In this document: positions 1 to 6,098 of the stretch, piece by piece
Layout: each line of letters opens with the position of its first letter
Position numbering within the stretch: position 1 is the stretch's first letter
Origin: Irpex lacteus
Lineage: Eukaryota; Basidiomycota; Agaricomycetes; Polyporales; Irpicaceae
Length of the DNA stretch: 13,899 bases
Assembly (NCBI GenBank): GCA_001986395.2
Contig: MQVO02000228.1
Coordinates: 1 to 13,899, forward strand
Direction of reading: 5' to 3'
The notes under the pieces: generated by a model
What the model was told of the DNA's origin: nothing
What the model saw: the letters and a program-made list of their open reading frames with translations, nothing else
Databases searched by the model: none
Translations under genes and position numbers: made by a program

Positions 1-170
1 AGTACCTCCAATTTGTCCTTTATCTAGGAGGTGGAGCAACGTAAAAATTTTATTTATAGAGTTTTCATTTATAGAATTTTAACAAATAAATACAGTTCTA
101 TACTTTGCACATTTCTTAATTATAGTACCATTAGTTAGTTTATTAAAAAATAGTTAGTTGAATTAGCTAA

Positions 171-211
171 TCCCAAAAAACTAGGAATTAGAAATAATTA
201 GTTTTTGGGGA
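171..211 (+). repeat. Hairpin element, copy A (shortened)
   Basis: The element begins CCCAAAAAACTAGGAATTAG and closes with TAGTTTTTGGGG, giving an outer stem of about 12 base pairs. Compared with copy B at 620-665 it lacks several bases between the inner arm and the closing arm, so the inner stem is incomplete. It is one of about six copies in the window. Confidence 0.75.
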
Positions 212-374
212 AGGTTAAGTAAATAAAGTAAATAAGATTAAGTGAGCAACTAAGTCTACATTATTTTTGTAAGGAATTATAGTAAAATTTTATATTATAT
301 TTAAATAAAAGAATTAGGAGGGAGGGAACAAAATAAATTAGATAATAAAAAAAAATAGGTGGACGGTTAGTCTT

Positions 375-425
375 CCATTTTATATATTTAATTTTTGTTT
401 ATATTCCCAAACTATTAATAATTTG
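375..425 (+). repeat. Degenerate direct repeat, copy 1
   Basis: This stretch shares CCATTTT.TATATTTAATTTTTG, then TTTATATT, and finally TAATAATTTG with positions 851-898, with small indels. The match is long for chance even in AT-rich DNA. It leads directly into a TTTGAACT repeat, whereas the second copy does not. Confidence 0.5.
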
Positions 426-469
426 AACTTTAGCAATCAGTCTAATGAGTGAAACTAAAGATCGAAGAG
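421..469 (+). repeat. TTTGAACT repeat, copy 1
   Basis: This unit reads ATTTGAACT, about 18 variable bases, then GAGTGAAACTAAAGAT and AAGAG. The same head and tail recur at 513-560 about 92 bases on, and partial versions recur near 1576 and 5396. The tail (GAGTAAAGTTAAAGAATA-like) also appears alone near 666 and 4994. Confidence 0.55.
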
Positions 470-512
470 GTAACTTTACTATCTTCTTTATTTAACTAAC
501 TAAAACTAGATC

Positions 513-560
513 ATTTGAACTACGACTAGCCCCTTTTGAGTAAAGCTAAAGATTAAAGAG
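513..560 (+). repeat. TTTGAACT repeat, copy 2
   Basis: This is the second unit of the repeat pair: ATTTGAACT, a variable middle containing TAGCCCCTTTT, then GAGTAAAGCTAAAGATTAAA. The head and tail are conserved relative to 421-469 while the middle differs, suggesting an old duplication or a structured element whose ends are kept. Confidence 0.55.
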
Positions 561-619
561 AATATAAAGAAAAATAAAGATAATAAAGTTATTTTAACTA
601 TTATAATAAATAATAATGA

Positions 620-665
620 CCCAAAAAACTAGGAATTAGAAATAATTCTAACTAGTTTTTTGGGG
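620..665 (+). repeat. Hairpin element, copy B (best copy)
   Basis: This is a near-perfect inverted repeat. The outer arm CCCAAAAAACTAG (620-632) pairs with CTAGTTTTTTGGG (652-664). Inside it, GAATTA and TAATTC form a second stem closed by a GAAA loop, which is a GNRA-type tetraloop if transcribed. It resembles the palindromic or double-hairpin elements known from fungal mitochondrial genomes, although I do not recognise this exact family. Confidence 0.85.
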
Positions 666-850
666 AGTAATGTTAAAGAATAAAAATATAGTTAATTGAA
701 GAAAAAATAATAAAGTCACTCTTCTTTTTATCACTATTTTCTTTGGTAAAATAAGAGTGTCCCTTGGGTAAAAATTTTTTAATTTTAAAGATTGATGTAC
801 TGTAGCTGATTTAATTAAAAATCACACCCTCCCTTTTTTTAATATATTTT

Positions 851-898
851 CCATTTTTTATATTTAAATTTTTGTTTATATTAAATTATAATAATTTG
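851..898 (+). repeat. Degenerate direct repeat, copy 2
   Basis: This is the partner of 375-425, with CCATTTTTTATATTTAAATT, TTTGTTTATATT and TAATAATTTG in the same order. The middle (AAATTA instead of CCCAAACTAT) differs. Confidence 0.5.
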
Positions 899-1105
899 TT
901 TTAAAATAGCTAGGTATACTACAATTCCATAAAATGGTTAGTGTATAGGATTGATTGCTATTTTTAATTTGATTTATAACTAATATAAACGGAATATTAT
1001 TGTTTACTATTTATAAGTGTAAAATAAATAATAAAATGAATTAAATTAATAAAGATGTAATAAGATAAGAAATATATTGCTATGATAATAAATAAAATTT
1101 AATAG

Positions 1106-1141
1106 GGGGACCCTCTACTTAAAATAAAATTAAATAAATTA
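1106..1141 (+). repeat. 36-base exact repeat, copy 1
   Basis: Starting GGGGACCCTCTACTTAAAAT, this stretch is identical over 36 bases to 4593-4628 about 3.5 kb away in the same orientation. The identity suggests recent duplication or homogenisation, and the pair could support recombination that loops out the cox1-containing segment between them. Confidence 0.8.
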
Positions 1142-1384
1142 CACAGTCACAGGAGAGTAAATAATATGTATTATTATTAAATAATTGGAGTCCTCAACAT
1201 AAAAGAAGTAAAAAGCTTACACTTTCATATAAAAAATATAAATCACAACTTACTATTATTTTGGTACTGGCGGCATCCGGCTAAGAGTATTCCTTATAAA
1301 TTAAGTTGCTAAAGATGATACGGCTAACAAATAGAATATACCTAAATTAAAATCATAAAGAAAAGATAAATATAAAATAAATAT

Positions 1385-1611
1385 AATTTTGATAAAGGTA
1401 GAAATAGAGTTAGAATATACACAAACAGTTATTCTAAATCAGATGTAGAAAGTTTAGCTTTAGCTATTAATACTAAACTAAATATATATACTGGTGTTTA
1501 TTGGATAGAAAAGATCAATGGTTTTTAACTAAAATAAAAGAATTAACCCTTCCCCCCAAATTAAATTTATTACTTATTTGAACTCTTACAAAACTAATCA
1601 ATTGTGTATAA
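1385..1611 (+). pseudogene. LAGLIDADG homing endonuclease, C-terminal fragment
   Basis: The translated piece contains VRIYTNSYSKSDVESLA, LNIYTGVY and then, after a one-base frame change near 1500, LDRKDQWFLTKIKEL. This order is typical of the C-terminal half of fungal mitochondrial group I intron LAGLIDADG endonucleases, where the NSFS..D...L..AI and YTGV..DR..Q segments are conserved. The catalytic LAGLIDADG helices are absent, an in-frame TAA lies upstream at 1373-1375, and no intron core is evident, so this is a remnant. A piece of a group II maturase follows directly at 1664. Confidence 0.65.
1520..1546 (+). repeat. 27-base exact repeat, copy 1
   Basis: GGTTTTTAACTAAAATAAAA followed by GAATTAA is identical to 2181-2207. 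This copy lies inside the homing endonuclease fragment, where it codes for the WFLTKIKEL segment, so the second copy is probably a duplicated shred of that endonuclease. Confidence 0.75.
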
Positions 1612-1663
1612 TGAAAGAATAAAAAGATATTGAATTTATTCATTTTTATTATTTTTTCTCTTA

Positions 1664-1792
1664 GTCAATTTCTCGCATCACGAGATCATTGCTTTCTATA
1701 ACCACCGAATCCAAGGGTTATACAACTTTTATAGTTTCGCTAGTAATCTAAATAGTCTTAGAGTAGTTTTTATGTTTTTTCAGTTCTCTTAA
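1664..1792 (+). pseudogene. Group II intron maturase (domain X) fragment
   Basis: One open frame reads HHEIIAFYNHRIQGLYNFYS, then FASNLNSLR and FFQFS before TAA. The motif Y N..I.G..NYYSF..N...L is the signature of domain X in reverse transcriptase-maturases of fungal mitochondrial group II introns, which bind the intron RNA for splicing. The family normally continues with a C-A-LTLALKYKL segment, which is missing after the stop. No reverse transcriptase palm (YADD) or domain V is visible nearby, so this is a truncated remnant. It lies directly downstream of a homing endonuclease fragment in the same orientation. Confidence 0.65.
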
Positions 1793-1860
1793 AGAAAAAG
1801 TAAACAAAAAGAATGTGTATTCTATAATGTAACTCCCTCTCTCCTGAAATAAATTATAAG

Positions 1861-1885
1861 ATAGGGAGACCCAAATTTAATTTAT
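1861..1885 (+). repeat. GGGAGACCCAAATTT motif, copy 1
   Basis: ATAGGGAGACCCAAATTTAA recurs as ATAGGGAGACCCAAATTAAA at 4633 and as GAGACCCAAATTTAATT at 13622, just beyond the rps3 stop. The three copies are in unrelated surroundings, pointing to a dispersed short element. Confidence 0.5.
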
Positions 1886-2180
1886 TTTTAGTTATAAGAG
1901 CTAAACTACTACACTTACACTGTCAAACTGCACATTATATTACTGTGAATATACTTTTCCCCAAACTTTTTTATATGTTTGAGTAGTAGAAGCTTACTAT
2001 TCCTTACTTTATATCTCATTTTTTATTACCATACCTAATCATAACTTAACATTATGAAGTTTATAACAAGTTAATATCTCTGTTAATATCTGTTAAGATT
2101 GTAATTGTAGGGTATACTTTGTAGAAATATAACTACTCCAATACTGTGTTAGTGTTACATACAGTAAACAGTTCCCCCCC

Positions 2181-2207
2181 GGTTTTTAACTAAAATAAAA
2201 GAATTAA
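2181..2207 (+). repeat. 27-base exact repeat, copy 2
   Basis: This is identical to 1520-1546, which lies in the homing endonuclease fragment. Here it follows a run of seven C residues and no extended coding frame surrounds it. Confidence 0.75.
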
Positions 2208-2230
2208 TATAATAGTTTATTATTATTGAT

Positions 2231-2389
2231 TTATTGATTATAGTCTCCAGCAAGAAGAGTACCAAATACACCCACACTACTAATTGCTAATGTAAGAATG
2301 AATCCATAGTTGTGGTCTACGATGGTTACCCAGGTGCAAATGAAATTACACATCAACAAGAAGAGCAGAAACAAGAGAGATAAACCACT
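2231..2389 (-). pseudogene. Membrane-protein fragment resembling nad1
   Basis: On the minus strand an open frame reads a hydrophobic stretch (LSLLFLLFLLMCNFI), then VDHNYGFILTLAISSVGVFG and TLLAG, before DYNQ and a stop. The pattern D.N.G...L.A.SS..V.G..LAG matches the region of complex I subunit NAD1 that precedes its conserved GWS.NSKYA segment, which is absent here. No start codon or flanking nad1 sequence is present. It is most likely a stray exon-like duplicate of nad1, but the piece is short and chance resemblance to another membrane protein cannot be excluded. Confidence 0.35.
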
Positions 2390-2411
2390 CAATTTAATTA
2401 AAATAAAGCTT

Positions 2412-2459
2412 CCCCAAAAAACTAGGAATTATAATTAATTCTAACTAGTTTTTGTGGGG
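2412..2459 (+). repeat. Hairpin element, copy C
   Basis: CCCCAAAAAACTAGGAATTA at the left pairs with CTAGTTTTTGTGGGG at the right. The inner arm is GAATTA...TAATTC with loop bases changed relative to copy B, and one G interrupts the right outer arm. It lies about 150 bases upstream of the cox1 exon. Confidence 0.8.
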
Positions 2460-2560
2460 TCTGGGTAAATTGAACTAAAGCTATAAAAGCTAAAATAATA
2501 TCCAGAGGATATGGGCAAAGCAAATGTTTCTTTAACAATACGACTACTGCTTCTACTCCC

Positions 2561-2598
2561 CTATAACTCTCAGTATTCTTGTAAGAGGATAGTTATAG
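2561..2598 (+). other. Stem-loop just upstream of the cox1 exon
   Basis: CTATAACT (2561-2568) and AGTTATAG (2591-2598) form a perfect 8-bp stem over a 22-base loop. It ends 12 bases before the cox1 exon and would suit a terminal P9-type helix of a group I intron whose 3' splice site is at about 2610, where the preceding base is A rather than the usual G. The intron assignment is inference: I could not find the conserved core helices. Confidence 0.35.
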
Positions 2599-2610
2599 TA
2601 ATAATCAATA

Positions 2611-2957
<347 letters not shown>

Positions 2958-4059
2958 AAAAGATACATTGAACATTTTATTTACTTGGAGCAAGATAAAC
3001 CTGTTTTAGGGAGATATACTTTCAAGTTAAACTCAGTTGACGAAAGTGCAAATTTAATTAACGCAAAGGTTTAAAAAACTTTTATGAAAGTGGAGGTTAC
3101 TAATGTCGACACTAAAGAGGTTACAATATATTTTTCTATTGGTGCTGCTTCTAATATCTCCAAAGTTTAGTTAAAAGTGGGTATTATTTGTGTCTAACAA
3201 TAAACTATACTGACAAATAACCATAGTATATATTAACTCGAGGATAAAGTTGTGATTCGTTTATTTGTATACAAATTATTAAATAAAAAAAAAAAAGGAT
3301 AAGCTTATCCTTTTGATATGGAAGAGAAATTAAGTTTAAAAACATCCTTATATAATCCAAAAAGGTTTAATCGAATTAACTGTCAAAAACAAATTGGGCT
3401 TACATTAACCAATTTAAATAAAACACACTTTATCCTTTTTATTTTAACTTTTATTTTTAGGGGAGGGAGAATCTTTAAATTTATTTCAATGGAGGAGAGG
3501 ATTATGGGAGCTATAAAATGTATTTCTTTGTGTATTTAAAAGCAGCGTATGATATAAATCTATATGTTCGAGGTGGCTCTGTAGCAAACTATTATAAAAT
3601 GTATAAAACATCCGAGGGTTGAGGTTTATTTTATAGTAAGGATGTACGAATTTAATGTAATACATTAACTAGTTATAAGGGGATAATTGTCTATAATAAA
3701 CTAATTATGGTTATTGAACAGAAAGTTAATGATGGTATATGTGACGTCGTGCCTCATCGTAACATCTTGCTCGTCATAGTTAAGGGGGAAAACTCAAAGA
3801 TTTAGCTTGTCAAGGGCAAGGTTTTAAGGTGTTTGTAAACGCAAATGCTAAGCGTTATTTTAGCACAACTCGAACAGTACTTAATGATGAAAGTGTGGAT
3901 AGAGGGATTGATCAGACAATAGGTCAATTGGATGGTCATCTTTATGATACCACTGATAAGCTTCTCCGTGATAAATTTTATTTTAAAAGATTTTGGATTT
4001 ATTACCGGATTTCCTGTACTTGTGATTTAGTCATTAATCCCTTTTTGTATTATTATTAA
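2958..4059 (+). pseudogene. Unrecognised interrupted reading frame fused to cox1 exon
   Basis: The frame continues directly from the cox1 exon as KRYIEHFIYLEQDKPVLGRY to a TAA at 3072-3074. Protein-like stretches then follow in changing frames: MKVEVTNVDTKEVTIYFSIG, KSGYYLCLTINYTDK, LEDKVVIRLFVYKLLNKKKK, YDINLYVRGGSVANYYKMYK, YNKLIMVIEQKVNDGICDVV and FVNANAKRYFSTTRTVLNDE. TGA is used as Trp. About 360 codons would be covered if single-base breaks and two or three stops are bridged. Codons ending in G or C are commoner than in nad5, suggesting foreign origin. I recognise no domain: no LAGLIDADG, GIY-YIG, reverse transcriptase or polymerase motif is visible. It could be an intron-encoded protein in frame with its upstream exon, or a plasmid protein. 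Confidence applies to its being formerly coding. Confidence 0.45.
3293..3314. repeat. Perfect 22-base palindrome
   Basis: AAAAGGATAAG and CTTATCCTTTT meet at an AAGCTT centre, making a perfect palindrome immediately after a run of A residues (from about 3285). It could form a cruciform or an RNA hairpin followed by no obvious release signal. It interrupts the unrecognised frame between two protein-like pieces. Confidence 0.75.
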
Positions 4060-4211
4060 AAAAGGGGGGGTTTTACCTTAAATTTTGAGTTGAATGGTGG
4101 GTTGCAGCAAGAAATAATAAGGGGGTAAACAAATTTATCTCAACTTAGATTGTTCCATTTTGTTCCATTCTTAAAAGAGATTATTAGAATAAGTTTTTGT
4201 TATTATTTAAA

Positions 4212-4242
4212 CCCAAAAAACTAGGGTCGCGGTAGAAATAAT
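4212..4242 (+). repeat. Hairpin element, copy D1 (left half, interrupted)
   Basis: CCCAAAAAACTAGG is followed by an unusual GTCGCGGT and then AGAAATAAT, which aligns with the left part of copy B except for the GC-rich patch. Its right arm appears as GTTTTTTGGGGG at about 4292-4303, on the far side of an inverted copy. This suggests that one element inserted into another. Confidence 0.65.
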
Positions 4243-4289
4243 CCCCAAAAAAACTAGTTAGAATTATTTATAATACCTAGTTTTTGGGG
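4243..4289 (-). repeat. Hairpin element, copy D2 (inverted, nested)
   Basis: Read on the minus strand this is CCCCAAAAACTAGG, an inner TATTATAAATAATTC, and CTAGTTTTTTTGGGG, a complete element in the opposite orientation to copies A-C. It sits between the two halves of copy D1, so the four outer arms can fold in alternative ways. Confidence 0.75.
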
Positions 4290-4592
4290 ATGTTTTTTGG
4301 GGGATGGAAGGAGGGTAGTGACTATTAAAATAAACTAACTGACCTTTGACAAAGTACACTTAGAGTAAAGAAAGTTTATTTTAATTATATTTAATCAACT
4401 ACAATTCAAATATTATAAAGTAATTAAAATAATACTTTTGTATCAATCTTAAAATAATGCTTATAAAATAATATTATTATTAGATTAAAGATTAGTAATC
4501 ATGGGGTTACTCCCTTAAGGACTAAGATTGTACTGTCTATTGTAAGAGATAGATTAAATTTATTTAAAGTTACTTAGTTAATACTTTATTTT

Positions 4593-4628
4593 GGGGACCC
4601 TCTACTTAAAATAAAATTAAATAAATTA
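4593..4628 (+). repeat. 36-base exact repeat, copy 2
   Basis: This is identical to 1106-1141 over 36 bases, same strand. It is followed within a few bases by a GGGAGACCC motif copy at 4633. Confidence 0.8.
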
Positions 4629-4632
4629 TAAT

Positions 4633-4649
4633 ATAGGGAGACCCAAATT
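4633..4649 (+). repeat. GGGAGACCCAAATT motif, copy 2
   Basis: ATAGGGAGACCCAAATT matches 1861-1877 exactly over these bases. It lies just after the second 36-base repeat. Confidence 0.5.
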
Positions 4650-5310
4650 AAAATAAAATAACTGTGTGTTTATAAAATAATGTGTAGTATCATCTTAGTG
4701 AGTAAAACACTCATCTATCAATTAATTAAAGATAAAATAGTAATTAGAGTGATAAATTAATTTAATAGTATATTAAATTAATTATTTAAACTCTACCTAA
4801 TTAAATAATTATTATTAGAAAAAGAATAGAGTATCTCTACCAATAATAAATTATCATACAGGGTACAGATTGGTTCAGTCAACTATCATTAATCTTCTTT
4901 ATTAGCAATATTGATATAATAGGATGGTAGTGTTAAAAACTAAAAATAAAAAATAAATTATTAAACATTTCCATTAATCCACCCCAAATAAAATGAGTAA
5001 AGTTAAAGAATAAAAAGAAATAAATTTAGAATATCTATATTCTTTAATCTAATAAGAATAAATAAATAAAGGAGTGATTATAAAATAGTGAGTAATTCTA
5101 ATTGAACGGTAGTTAACTCTCTAAATAAATAATAGAGAATACTATTTATATTATTAAATAAAGAAATAACTCTGATTAACTAAGTAATTAATTAATTAAA
5201 TAAAAAGTAATCATTCCATTGTTCCATTTAATATAATATATTTCTACCCTCATCCACTTACAGTGAATGCTCCCCCCTTTTTTTTATATTAAAAAAAAGG
5301 ATAAAGGGAG

Positions 5311-5329
5311 TTGGAGGGGTACCCTCCAA
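5311..5329. repeat. GC-rich hairpin
   Basis: TTGGAGGG and CCCTCCAA form a perfect 8-bp stem around GTA. It follows an A/T-run inverted pair (C6T8 ... A8GG) at 5274-5300, so the two could form consecutive hairpins. GC-rich clusters of this kind are scattered in many fungal mitochondrial intergenic regions. Confidence 0.6.
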
Positions 5330-5471
5330 TATCTTATTAATTAATTATTCCTTTAAAGTGATTGTATCTAAGAGAGTAAAAAATTTAATTATTTAATTTG
5401 AACTCTTACAATCATTAGTAATATGCAAAGTTAAAGAATATAAAGATAATAAATACCTTTGAACTATAGCA

Positions 5472-5717
5472 GGATTAGGAAGTTGGACTGGATGGATTAC
5501 TTCTTATGAATATTAAAAAGCAATAGAACTTGGATATAAATTCGAAATTCTCAGAGGGTATAAATTTGATAGATAAAATATATTTAAAGAGTATATTGAA
5601 AGATTATATTCATTAAGATTAGAATATAGTAAAGATAACCCTATGAATTTAATTGCTAAACTATTAATTCATAATTTAGCAACTAAATCAGACCCCAACA
5701 AACCTTACAACCAGTAA
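5472..5717 (+). pseudogene. dpo: Linear-plasmid family B DNA polymerase fragment
   Basis: One continuous frame gives GLGSWTGWITSYEY, a TAA (5514-5516), KAIELGYKFEILRGYKFDR, another TAA (5574-5576), then NIFKEYIERLYSLRLEYSKD and NPMNLIAKLLIHNLAT. This order (G.W.GW...E...A.E.GYK.EIL.GY.F...NIF..Y...LY.LR..Y....PMN.IAK.LLNSLYGRFG) belongs to the palm region of protein-primed DNA polymerases of fungal mitochondrial linear plasmids. The homology ends where the YGRFG motif should begin, and the DTD and KLE motifs are absent. With two stops and truncation on both sides this is a dead fragment, presumably from an integrated plasmid. Confidence 0.75.
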
Positions 5718-5807
5718 GATTGTTGCGTAGTTTTAATCGCAGGTCAAACCCTGCCTTCATTTGGAGTCAAACTAAATAGTAGCTGTTTAAATTACAACAG
5801 TGGGGGA

Positions 5808-5872
5808 GGGCAAGCGCCTTCAGAGAGCATGTACGCACCTCTCGGTTGCGTGAAAATCCGCAACTTGGCCCA
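5808..5872 (+). other. GC-rich tRNA-like fold of unknown nature
   Basis: GGGCAAG (5808-5814) can pair with TTGGCCC (5865-5871) with one mismatch and a wobble. Inside it are a GAGAG/CTCTC stem (5823-5843) with an 11-base loop and a GTTGCG/CGCAAC stem (5845-5864) with an 8-base loop. The layout resembles a tRNA acceptor, anticodon and T arm lacking a D arm, but loop sizes are not canonical and the T-loop bases do not match TTCRANY. On the minus strand a GTGCG that could mimic a group II intron 5' end falls inside it. It lies 42 bases from trnD and stands out in composition. The fold is seen; the function is unknown. Confidence 0.35.
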
Positions 5873-5913
5873 AATATAATAAAAAGGAAACAGGTTGAAA
5901 AGGGAGAGATATA

Positions 5914-5986
5914 CGAGCCCTTCCAGATTCGAACTGGGACCTCCCCGATTGACAATCGGGTACTCTACCTATTAAGCTAAGGGCCC
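5914..5986 (-). tRNA. trnD: tRNA-Asp (anticodon GTC)
   Basis: On the minus strand a standard 73-base cloverleaf is visible. The acceptor arm GGGCCCT pairs with AGGGCTC with one G-T wobble. The D arm is GCTT...GAGT, the anticodon stem is CCCGA/TCGGG with loop TTGTCAA (anticodon GTC, reading GAU and GAC), and the T arm is CCAG-TTCGAAT-CTGG. The discriminator base is G, as expected for Asp. CCA is not encoded. It lies upstream of, and divergent from, the membrane protein gene starting at 6099, so the two are transcribed from opposite strands. Confidence 0.95.
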
Positions 5987-6098
5987 TATTTTAATTTTAC
6001 TTAAATAAAAAATCTAATCTATTAGATTCTTTTTTAATAATTCTTATTGTTGTATTTAGTATTTATAGTTTAGATTTATATAATTTATCTTTATATAA

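Larger units (their letters stand above)
1..1384. other. AT-rich non-coding region with hairpins and repeats
   Basis: No reading frame of convincing length or protein-like composition is visible on either strand here. The stretch holds two copies of the CCCCAAAAAACTAG hairpin element (171-211, 620-665), a tandem-like pair of TTTGAACT repeats (421-469, 513-560), a degenerate direct repeat (375-425 and 851-898) and one copy of a 36-base exact repeat (1106-1141). A short imperfect stem CACTCTT...AAGAGTG lies near 718-760. Positions 1265-1330 are slightly less AT-rich and could be remnant intron RNA core, but I could not match them to conserved group I core segments. Confidence 0.6.
1793..2230. 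other. Non-coding stretch with repeat shreds
   Basis: I see no convincing coding frame here. It contains one copy of the GGGAGACCCAAATTT motif (1861-1885), a C-rich run at 2174-2180 and the second 27-base repeat at 2181-2207. Weakly protein-like minus-strand pieces between 1900 and 2170 are too short and stop-rich to call. Confidence 0.5.
4060..5471. other. Repeat-rich non-coding region
   Basis: No convincing gene is visible. It contains the nested hairpin elements (4212-4305), the second copy of the 36-base repeat (4593-4628), a GGGAGACCC motif (4633-4649), a GC-rich hairpin (5311-5329) and another TTTGAACT repeat from 5396. A 48-residue hydrophobic minus-strand frame around 4430-4580 (including LVLKGVTPWLLIFNLIIILF) is protein-like but unassigned. 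Positions 4790-5240 are extremely AT-rich with no recognisable feature. Confidence 0.55.

Noticed and set aside
1..45. CCTCC...GGAGG inverted pair and a short frame (LYLGGGAT) at the left edge, considered as the end of a gene.
   Set aside because: It is too short, is cut by the window edge and does not match a conserved mitochondrial protein terminus.
5700..5765. A possible tRNA on the plus strand: GCAGG-TCAAAC-CCTGC (5739-5754) looks like a T arm and GATT...AATC before it like a long variable arm.
   Set aside because: The T loop has six bases, the presumed anticodon stem CTTAC/GTAAG has a five-base loop, no D arm is present, and no 5' strand pairs with the CTTCATT that would form the acceptor stem. 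At most it is a tRNA remnant.
5800..5872. GTGCG on the minus strand as the 5' end of a group II intron.
   Set aside because: Only the five-base start matches. No domain V with a GAAA loop or 3' intron end was found in a sensible position, and the flanking sequence is not a recognised exon.
5767..5955. A 62-codon open frame on the minus strand overlapping the tRNA-like fold and trnD.
   Set aside because: It runs through the tRNA gene and its composition follows the RNA structure; it is not a credible protein.
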